In this document: piece by piece, positions 55,051 to 64,000 of the stretch
How the letters are laid out: every line of letters begins with the position of its first letter
Numbering within the stretch: the stretch's first letter is position 1
DNA from: Astragalus membranaceus
Lineage: Eukaryota; Streptophyta; Magnoliopsida; Fabales; Fabaceae
Assembly (NCBI GenBank): GCA_039519185.1
Contig: JAZGSX010000010.1
Coordinates: forward strand, 1,488,001 to 1,552,000
DNA length: 64,000 nucleotides
Direction of reading: 5' to 3'
The notes under the pieces: model-generated
What the model was told of the DNA's origin: nothing
What the model saw: the letters and a program-made list of their open reading frames with translations, nothing else
The model's database searches: none
Position numbers and translations under genes: made by a program

Positions 55051-57421
55051 GGGAGTTGTTTCAATTCTGGAGTTCCTTTTTCTGGACTCTCCCCCTATTC
55101 ATCTCTTCTTTTTTCTTGAGGCCCTTTCTACCTGGGAAGCTTCAAACTGTAGAATGCAGTCTTCTATTTCACTACCCAAGTTTTCATCTAATCCCTTAAT
55201 AAAGTTCACAATTACCTTCTCTAATGGAGGAGAGGGTAAATCATGTCTAAAGGTTTCTTGCACTGAGCTTCAATCACATCCACCCTAAAACATTTCCCTT
55301 TGTCATCCGGGTGGCGCATAGCTTCAAAAACATTAAAAGTCACCTTCTCATCTTGGAACCTTAAAATTATCTTACCCTATTGTACGTCTATCAAGGCTCG
55401 CCCAGTGGCTAAAAATGGTGCACCTCTGCATCTTCCTCCATGTCAAGAATCGCAAAATCAACAAGAAATAGAAATTTATCAACTCTTACCAGAACATCTT
55501 ATAAGACTCCATAAGGGTGCTTTATAGATCTATCAGCAAGTTGCAAAGACATCCTAGTTGGTTTCACCTCACTTCCTCCCAATTTCTTCAACATAGACAA
55601 GGGCATCAGATGAATGCTTGCTCCCAAATCACAAAGAGCCTTGCCTATTGTTAAGTTACCAATTGTGCAAGGTATTGTGAAACTTCCGGGATCTTTCAAC
55701 TTTGGAGGAAGTTTTCTTTGAATAATGGCACTACACTCTTCGGTTAGAGCCACTGTTTCATCTTCTTTGAATCTCCTCTTCTTGGTCAACAATTCCTTCA
55801 TAAATTTTGCATAAATGGGCATTTTCTCTAAGGCTTCTGCAAAAGGAATGTTGATTTGGAGACGGGAAAAGATCTCCATGAACTTAGTGAATAACTCCTC
55901 TTTCTCTTTCTTCTTATTCAAAGTTGGATAGGGAAACTTCACATATGGTGGGATCACTTGGGTTTTCTCTCCCATCCCACTTTTATGCTTTTCACTCTTT
56001 TTTTCTTTTTCTTTTTCACTCAACTCATTTTCAACCTCTTCATATTTCTTATTCAACTCCTCACTCAACACCTCAGTTTCACTACTTTTCTCTCCAGGCT
56101 TGGGTTTGGTCGCTTCAACGGGGTTCAACTCCTTACCACTTCTCAATGAAATAGCTTTGCAACTCTCATTCTTAGGGTTATAAACAGTGCTAGCAGGAAA
56201 GCCACTATTAGATGTTTCAGCAAGCTGCTTCGACAACTGACCAATTTGAATCTCCAAGTTCTTCATCGAAGCCTCATGGTTTTTCTCCATATTTTTCATG
56301 ACTTGTCCTTTGGATTGGAAGGTGTTCTTGGTCATCTGCATGAATTGGGTCAGAGCATCATCCAAACGAGAAGTGTTCTTTTGTTGTTGAGCAGGTGTCT
56401 GAGACTGTTGCTGGTTTGAACCTGAGGCATCATTATTCCTCTAAGAGAAGTTGAGATGATTCTTCCACCCAGGATCATAGGTGTTAGAATATGGGTTCCC
56501 ACCTTGTTTTTGAAATTTTCCCATATAACTATCCTGCTCAATAGCTTCTCCATGAGTTGCACAATCACCCTCATGGGGTTCTCTACCACAATAGTTACAC
56601 CTACCAGCTTGCACTGCTTGAGCGGTTCCTTGAGTTTTTGAACCAACTTCACAAGCAGTAGCTAATTGTTTAGTAAAAGATTCAATCTGCGTAGACATTT
56701 GCTTTTGTTGGGCCAACACAGCACTGTTAGAGTCCAACTCCAACATACCCTTTTCAACTACAGCTCCACGATCCTTTTGAATTCTGTACTCATTTGAAGC
56801 CATATCCTCCAGCAGCTATTTTCCTTCCTCTCAGGTTTTAGTACCTAAACACCCTCCAACTGAGGCATCTAGCATCATCCTTGTTTGAGGTCGCAACCCA
56901 TGACAGAAAGTTTTCAATTGTAGAAAATCATCAATACCTTGGCCTGGACATTTTTTTAATAACAATTTGAATCTTTCCCAGGAATCATATAGAGATTCTG
57001 AATCCCCTTGTTCAAAGTTTGAGATTTCTGCCCGTTTCTTGATGAACTTTGAGATTGGAAAGAACCTTTCTAAGAACTTGTTTTCAGGGTCACTCCAAGT
57101 ATTGACAGCTCCTGCTGGGATAGTATTTAGTCAGTCTTTTGCCCGACTCGTTAAGGTAAATTGAATCAGGCGCATCTTCTTGGAGTCTTCATCGACTCCC
57201 TCAGGATGTGTGGTTCCACAAATCTCATAGAACTGGAACAAGTGTTGGTTGGGGTCTTCCGCATCTGACCCTGAAAACTGCTCTGATTTCAAGGTACTAA
57301 GAACAGAAGACTTGATGTCAAATGAAGCAGCTCCCACTGGTTGAAAGGTGTAAGCTTGAGCGCCTTGATTTCCCCTCCCAAAATCACTGAGAGTGCGCCT
57401 TGCTGGTGGATTTTCAGCCAT
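55051..57421 (-). pseudogene. Athila-like gag-protease relic of element H
   Basis: One frame from ATG at 57421 (MAENPPARRT) carries capsid motifs (LFQFYEICGTTHPEGV), a CNYCGREPHEGDC zinc motif (about 56590) and a protease core with LCDLGASIHLMP (about 55620). In-frame stops occur at 57131-57133, near 56815-56840, at 56441-56443 and at 55499-55501. Further left FLATGRALIDV and DEKVTFNVFEAM are still readable after a frameshift. The element is cut at 55050, before RT, by the G' LTR. Confidence 0.85.
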
Positions 57422-57737
57422 TACTTCCTCCTGTGGTGGGGAATCTTCCGGAATAGAGGTTAAAACTGAGTGACCCTACGACTACTTCTCTGGGCTTGTT
57501 GCTTTGCTAGCTTAGTTTTCTTCCGATTTGCCTTTGCTAATATTTCAATCTTTGGATCAAACAACAAATCTTGTGAATTCTTGCCCGGCATAAACAAATC
57601 TCTAAAACACTAAACAAACCGTCAACAAGTCCTATAAAAATCACTGGGTAACGAAATTAAAATAATAGACAACAAAAACGTCAAACTAAAATCGCTAAGA
57701 ATTAACTCATTTGCCTTGTTAGTAATGAAATAAACAA
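57422..57737 (-). other. Leader of element H
   Basis: Non-coding stretch between PBS and gag. No other signal seen. Confidence 0.7.
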
Positions 57738-57755
57738 TCCCCGGCAACGGCGCCA
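57738..57755 (-). other. Primer binding site of H (Asp tRNA type)
   Basis: TGGCGCCGTTGCCGGGGA on the minus strand, the PBS known from Athila-type elements. Confidence 0.9.
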
Positions 57756-57761
57756 AAAACT

Positions 57762-58435
57762 TGTTAGGATTTCGGCAAGTGTACCGAATCGTTGCAAGTT
57801 ATAATAAAATAGTAAGGACCACTAGTCGTATCCACATGGAGTGAGAGTTATTATCCACTACGTGTAAAGCGATTGAATAAGTTGTAATTTATAGTAACCG
57901 AAAACAGACTATTTGTAAATAAATTCCGAGGGTAAAAGCGATTAGGAATCGAATCCTCTCCCCTACGCTATCATTCAATATACCATAGATCAATTTCATT
58001 GTAATTACCCAATTAACAGATTCAATTCAGTTATAAGATTAAGGGCAATCTCTTGCCTCAAAACCCATTTTCTCTAATGGTAACCCTAATTCCTTAAGTG
58101 AAACACCAATAGACAAAGCATTAAACACAGCGAATTAACGAATTCACGAGACAATTTCATATTTCTATGTTCATCACACTCATGACCTTGTACCCCAATT
58201 TCCGGCAACATACCCATCTCCCAATGGTGAACATAAACCCTAATTCAGTACAACAACAGATATTATTGTAAAGCAATAAGAACGGAGGTAAAGGCAATTG
58301 TTAAACGGATAACTAATCGAATTGATCATAACAACGAATTCACATGATAGTTTTGGAGAGATTCATCTCTTCCTAACCATAGAAAACTAGCTACTCATAA
58401 TCAAAGTAATGAAAGATAAGATAAAAGAGAAGTTA
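57762..58435 (-). repeat. 5' LTR of H, partial
   Basis: Starts TGTTAGGATTTCGG, with GCAAGTGTACCGAATCG near the U5 end. Interrupted by element I at 58436. No gene. Confidence 0.8.
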
Positions 58436-59049
58436 TGTAACACCCCCTCTCTAATTTATAATTAAATGAACAAATATCAGAGTCACCTCAGAAGGGCGCT
58501 ACATTTTTCTCACCAAAAAAACAAATAACAAATGATTTAAAATCCTCAAAAACACTTAATCTCAGAATAACATTAAACAGCGGAATCTCAAACTCGTGCA
58601 AACATCCCCATGAATAATTAAGACATCAGTCTCCAGCGGTAAACAACATAATAAAACATAAACGACCCCTAAAACCCCTCCCCGGTGCTACGCATCAGAG
58701 CTGACACAGACCCAACGAGAAGGAGACTACACCTAGCAATCCTCCACGAGTGCTAACGATCACCTGCAGCATTGCCACACAAGAGCAACATTCCAAGCAG
58801 AAGGGGTGAGTTTAACAGAAATAATAAGCACATGACAGCAGTACATAAGCAGCAGGCACAACACGGCAAACACGTATATACCATATCACACCACAGCACA
58901 ATATTCATATCTCTATCAGACATAAAACGCCAACCACAATAGTTATGTACACATGGACCATGAAGGAATGTATGAAATGCAACCCCTCCGGGCATATGCA
59001 TGCGGTACCGATCTCGTAAAGACCACGACGGGCGCAACTCGTAATAAAC

Positions 59050-59303
59050 CTCGTGTTGTAGCATCCCAGCTACCTCGTAGGAATGCATATGACAATGCGA
59101 CTCATGACTCATGCACCAATTACACCAACTCAAGCATTCAATTAATAAATACCATATCACCATATCTCGTTATAAATCATTTCATAAAAATACCACGTGT
59201 TGTAGCATCACAGCTACCTCGTCACATAACCACAACAAAGCACGTAACTAATACTATACCACATTAACAACTATCTCGTGTTGTAGCATCACAGCTACCT
59301 CGT
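59050..59303 (-). other. GTAGC/GCTAC hairpins in LTR I
   Basis: Three units with a GTAGC-ATCACA-GCTAC core (one reads ATCCCA). They sit in the leader position like the arrays of other LTRs, but stems are identical, so there is no covariation here. 5' LTR copies start near 62519. Confidence 0.6.
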
Positions 59304-60124
59304 AATTTCTCACCAATAAATATTTCAGCTCATCAATAAATATTCAGTCCATCAAAAATTATTCAGCTCATCAAATAATATTCACCACCACAGACACATC
59401 TCAATTTAGTTGCTCTAAGGCATCCCGTCAACCACACCAATCTCAATTAATTACGCGACCACTTTTCCAATAAAGGACTAAGTCAACGTCCATAGGGACC
59501 AAACAGCACATAAAATCGAGATAGCAACCTCTCAAAATACAGTGACAGCACTAAGGAAAAAAAATAGGAAAACAGCCCCTTTAAATTTACGAAAACGGCA
59601 CCTGTAAATTCCAGAAAACAGCACCTATGAACTTAAGAAAACAGCATCTTAAAACTGAAGAAAACCACACCTTTAAACTCAAGAAACAACATCTTTTAAT
59701 TTAAGGAAACAGCACTTTAAATTGTGAAAAGAGCAGCATTTTATTTATAAAAACAACAACAAAACAGCACATTTTATAACATAAAAACAGCATCTCATTT
59801 TCTGTACAACGGCACAAATTTATTTTTATAAAACAGCAGCTCATATACTAAATAAAAACAGCAAGACAGCAACATTTATTTTTATAAACAGCAGCTCACA
59901 TAACAATTAAAAACAGCAAGACAGCAACATTTATTTTTATAAACAGTAGCTCACATAACAATTAAAAACAGCAAGACAGCAACAATAAACGGTTTATTTT
60001 GCCTTAAAATTAGAATATTCAGTTAGGCCTCTGAATAAGCTTTCCAACGCATTTTGAAGCACTTAAAACGGACACCCGAGTCAAAAGATATGTCAAAAAC
60101 AAATTTGGGACAAAACCGAGACTT

Positions 60125-60306
60125 CGCGCGTGGAGCGCGACTTAGGCGCAAGTGAGGCGCAATTTGGCAGAAATGCCCAGTGACATTCGCGCGTGGCGCG
60201 CGACTTAGGCGCGAGTGAGGCGCAAATTGACAGAAATGGCAACAGGCGCCCAGACAGCAGCAACAAAGCACGGATTGACAACAACAATGGCGCCTAAGGC
60301 GCCTAG
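60125..60306. repeat. CG-rich phrases in U3 of I (3' LTR)
   Basis: GCGCGTGGAGCGCGAC and GCGCGTGGCGCGCGAC, GCGCAAGTGAGGCGCAA words and GGCGCCTAAGGCGCC. Same U3 position as the GCACG palindromes. Copy at 63594-63775. Confidence 0.82.
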
Positions 60307-60439
60307 GGTCCTTCAAACTCAATTTTCTTCCAAATTTCATATGCTCAATCATTCAATAATTATTTCAAACACCGCAAATTCACTCTCATATCTTCAATTA
60401 CACATTTTATCAATTATTTGGCATACAAAACAAATCTTA

Positions 60440-60560
60440 CTCACATCTCAATCAAAATTGTATCACACAATAATTCACATCTCAATCAAAATTGTATCAC
60501 ACAATAATTCACATCCCAATCAAAATTGTATCACACAATAATCCACATCTCAATCACTCA
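60440..60560. repeat. About 38-bp tandem repeat in U3 of I
   Basis: Repeats of ATCTCAATCAAAATTGTATC followed by ACACAATAATTCAC, three to four copies. Also in the right LTR (from about 63910). Confidence 0.88.
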
Positions 60561-61200
60561 ATTTCATATCCACTTTAATCATGCAAATACACAACACCTA
60601 ACTACCCATAAACCACCATCATAACCCATTATAACCGTTAAACCCACCCTTACCTCGAAAACGTGAGCTCCGGATTAACGGGAAGGTGATCACGATCAGA
60701 ACCACAGCAACACACGAACTGGCCCTTGAAGACTTGCGAACCTCTTCTTCTTTCCCTCTTCTCCTTCGCGAGTCCCTTCCCTCTTCTCCTTTCCTCTTCT
60801 TCGCGTTTCTGCTCCCTCCTTCAGCCGTGTGCTTCCTTTCCTTTTTCCCTTCTCACTCTCGCGTTCTCTCCTCCTCTCTCTCTCTAGGTTTTTCTCTTCT
60901 CTTTCTCGGTCACGCTTCTCTCTTTCTCTGTCACGATTTCTTCTCCTTTCTTTTTGTGTTTTACGTTTCTTTCCTTCTCTCACTCTCGGCTGCTCCTTTC
61001 TTTTTAATTCTTCCCTCTAATTCATTTAACCCTAGGCCCAACTAATGGCTTTTGGGCCATTGACCTTATTCACACCCCTCCTCGACTAATTCTACCACTC
61101 CCTAATTTAATTAGCACCATATTATTATTTCTAATATTTCTCCACAACTAATTCCCCTTAATTAATTAAATAATTAACCAATTATTTTTGGGGCGTTACA

Positions 61201-61904
61201 ACTCTCCCCCAGTTAGAATATTTTCGTCCTCGAAAATTTAACTAATAGGAACATGGTTATGTTCTAACCAGTTCATACGCAATTGCACCTAACCCGCTTA
61301 ACGACAACAAACAAGAATTCACAACAAAGCCTCTGTCGAAGATCGACAAGAGACACAGAAAACACACCAGGCAACACATTACAGTCATACAGATAATACA
61401 GTACTTAAACGTTTCGCAGCATGCAACAATGAAAAAACAATAAGTAGCATCGGTATTAGCATTACTCAAATGAAACGGTTTTCAGAAACAGCAACAATTC
61501 TCGAAAATAGCTTTTTGCAACCAACAGCAATCAAACCGCAACAGCACAGTAATTTCAGCAACAATGATTAAATAGTAGCAGCAACTTGGTTTAAATTAAA
61601 ACAACAACGGCACCTAATTAGCACGATAAAATAGCACAGTAATCAATTTTCAGCGACACAGCAAGCAGCAATAAACAAATGGCAACATCAATAGTAGTTT
61701 CAATAACAACAGTACACAATACCAGTAGGGGCATCTCCCCCACTAGTTCACTTACCATTAGCAGCTTCCGTTTACCTGTACCTGCAGGAACATCACTACA
61801 ACACAAACCAATGGTCAAGACTAAAAGACAACAGTTGGTCGTTAACCGACACAACGACTCTACGACTTGGCCGGACGGACCAACCATTGCTCTGATACCA
61901 CTAA
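61201..61904 (-). other. Internal region of I
   Basis: PPT (TAACTGGGGGAGAGT on the minus strand) at 61201-61215 and PBS (TGGTATCAGAGCA) at 61888-61900. The rest is AT-rich with no gag or pol motif. Confidence 0.85.
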
Positions 61905-64000
61905 TGTAACACCCCCTCTCTAATTTATAATTAAATGAACAAATATCAGAGTCACCTCAGAAGGGCGCTACATTTTTCTCACCAAAAAAACAAATAACAA
62001 ATGATTTAAAATCCTCAAAAACACTTAATCTCAGAATAACATTAAACAGCGGAATCTCAAACTTGTGCAAACATCCCCATGAATAATTAAGACATCAGTC
62101 TCCAGCGGTAAACAACATAATAAAACATAAACGACCCCTAAAACCCCTCCCCGGTGCTACGCATCAGAGCTGACACAGACCCAACGAGAAGGAGACTACA
62201 CCTAGCAATCCTCCACGAGTGCTAATGATCACCTACAGCGTTGCCACACAAGAGCAACATTCCAAGCAGAAGGGGTGAGTTTAACAGAAATAATAAGCAC
62301 ATGACAGCAATACATAAGCAGCAGGCACAACACGGCAAACACATATATACCATATCACACCACAGCACAATATTCATATCTCTTTCAGACATAAAACGCC
62401 AACCACAATAGTTATGTACACATGGACCATGAAGGAATGTATGAAATGCAACCCCTCCGGGCATATGCATGCGGTACCGATCTCGTAAAGACCACGACGG
62501 GCGCAACTCGTAATAAACCTCGTGTTGTAGCATCACAGCTACCTCGTAGGAATGCATATGACAATGCGACACATGACTCATGCACCATTACACCAACTCA
62601 AGCATTCAATTAATAAATACCATATCACCATATCTCGTTATAAATCATTTCATAAAAATACCACGTGTTGTAGCATCACAGCTACCTCGTCACATAACCA
62701 CAACAAAGCACGTAACTAATACTATACCACATTAACAACTATCTCGTGTTGTAGCATCACAGCTACCTCGTAATTTCTCACCAATAAATATTTCAGCTCA
62801 TCAATAAATATTCAGTCCATCAAAAATTAATCAGCTCATCAAATAATATTCACCACCACAGACACATCTCAATTTAGTTGCTCTAAGGCATCCCATCAAC
62901 CACACCAATCTCAATTAATTACGCGACCACTTTTCCAATAAAGGACTAAGTCAACGTCCACAGGGACCAAACAGCATATAAAATCGAGACAGCAACCTCT
63001 TAAAATACAGTGACAGCACCAAGGAAAAAAAATAGGAAAACAGCCCCTTTAAATTTACGAAAACGGCACCTGTAAATTCCAGAAAACAGCACCTATGAAC
63101 TTAAGAAAACAGCATCTTAAAACTGAAGAAAACCACACCTTTAAACTCAAGAAACAACATCTTTTAATTTAAGGAAACAGCACTTTAAATTGTGAAAACA
63201 GCAGCATTTTATTTATAAAAACAACAACAAAACAGCACATTTTATAACATAAAAACAGCATCTCATTTTCTGTACAACGGCACAAATTTATTTTTATAAA
63301 ACAGCAGCTCATATACTAAATAAAAACAGCAAGACAGCAACATTTATTTTTATAAACAGCAGCTCACATAACAATTAAAAACAGCAAGACAGCAACATTT
63401 ATTTTTATAAACAGCAGCTCACATAACAATTAAAAACAGCAAGACAGCAACAATAAACGGTTTATTTTGCCTTAAAATTAAAATATTCAGTTAGGCCTCT
63501 GAATAAGCTTTCCAACGCATTTTGAAGCACTTAAAACGGACACCCGAGTCAAAAGATATGTCAAAAACAAATTTGGGACAAAACCGAGACTTCGCGCGTG
63601 GAGCGCGACTTAGGCGCAAGTGAGGCGCAATTTGGCAGAAATGCCCAGTGACATTCGCGCGTGGCGCGCGACTTAGGCGCGAGTGAGGCGCAAATTGACA
63701 GAAATGGCAACAGGCGCCCAGACAGCAGCAACAAAGCACGGATTGACAACAACAATGGCGCCTAAGGCGCCTAGGGTCCTTCAAACTCAATTTTCTTCCA
63801 AATTTCATATGCTCAATCATTCAATAATTATTTCAAACACCGCAAATTCACTCTCATATCTTCAATTACACATTTTATCAATTATTTGGCATACAAAACA
63901 AATCTTACTCACATCTCAATCAAAATTGTATCACACAATAATTCACATCTCAATCAAAATTGTATCACACAATAATTCACATCCCAATCAAAATTGTATC
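61905..64000 (-). repeat. 5' LTR of I, incomplete at window edge
   Basis: Matches the left LTR from 58436 with few differences. The U3 end lies outside the window. Confidence 0.93.

Larger units (their letters stand above)
58436..61200 (-). repeat. 3' LTR of I
   Basis: 2765 bp, TGTAACACCCCCTC...GGGGCGTTACA. Contains GTAGC/GCTAC hairpins in TGTTGTAGCATCACAGCTAC (about 59056-59078, 59211-59233, 59280-59303), ACAGCA-rich stretches (59560-59990), CG-rich phrases (60125-60306) and a pyrimidine tract (60735-60990). Confidence 0.93.
58436..64000 (-). mobile_element. Minimal Tekay-like element I (right LTR runs off the window)
   Basis: Left (3') LTR 58436-61200, internal 61201-61904, right (5') LTR from 61905. 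LTRs align at offset 3469 and are nearly identical. The internal part has a PPT and an initiator Met PBS but no coding frame, so the element is non-autonomous. Confidence 0.9.

Noticed and set aside
58753..59163. 136-codon Cys-rich minus-strand frame in LTR I
   Set aside because: The copy in the other LTR (62222-62581) has a different start and end, and the frame overlaps leader hairpins. No homology recognised.
60686..61045. Leu/Ser-rich and Arg/Glu-rich frames
   Set aside because: Translation of the U3 pyrimidine/purine tract.

Overview
This window looks like transposon- and satellite-rich plant heterochromatin. I found no host gene. Nearly every base can be assigned to nested LTR retrotransposons of the Ty3/gypsy superfamily or to one satellite array. 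The mix (Tekay/Del-like chromodomain elements primed by initiator Met tRNA, an Ogre/Tat-like element, a Tat gag-protease relic and Athila-like pieces primed by Asp tRNA) points to a seed plant with a large genome. A legume is my guess from the Ogre-like element, but that is an inference.

Layout. 1-13988: 5' end of a minus-strand Tekay-like element (A), with an open gag start and a 5' LTR split by a young, non-coding, minus-strand Ogre-like element (X, 1276 to about 12260). 13989-15731: fragments of other LTRs (J, K) and a CG-rich minisatellite. 15732-25218: a complete minus-strand Tekay-like element (B), with two LTRs, a TGAAA target duplication, PBS, PPT and a nearly intact polyprotein carrying two in-frame stops. 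25219-28256: the rest of the LTR that B interrupted, fused to the 3' LTR of a minimal element (C) with only 635 bp between its LTRs. 28257-49574: about 9.9 kb of a TCGTAC-rich satellite, interrupted by a solo LTR (D, 31197-33799, target duplication CTTTC) and a complete but coding-dead element (E, 39551-48341, target duplication TCTTA). 49575-50880: partial LTR (F). 50881-58435: Tat-like gag-protease relic (minus), 3' end and LTR of an Athila-like element (plus), gag-protease relic and 5' LTR of another Athila-like element (H, minus). 58436-64000: another minimal element (I) with 704 bp between its LTRs, running off the window.

The main discovery is structural. The LTR leaders (predicted R/U5, downstream of the TATA box) of at least five families carry arrays of short hairpins. 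Within an array the apical loop is almost invariant, while the stem arms differ from unit to unit by compensating changes. The same plan recurs with unrelated loop sequences in Tekay-like families (A/B, D, E, F) and in the Ogre-like X. Several LTRs also share a covarying GACG-loop hairpin next to the TATA region, a covarying TGAGA/TCTCA hairpin further down, CG-rich palindromic phrases in U3 and a long purine tract in U3.

Most complete insertions here (X, C, E, I) lack usable coding capacity but keep LTRs, PBS and PPT, and the LTR pairs of X, E and I are nearly identical. They look like non-autonomous elements mobilised by partners such as A/B. All covariation and identity statements come from reading by eye and need computation.
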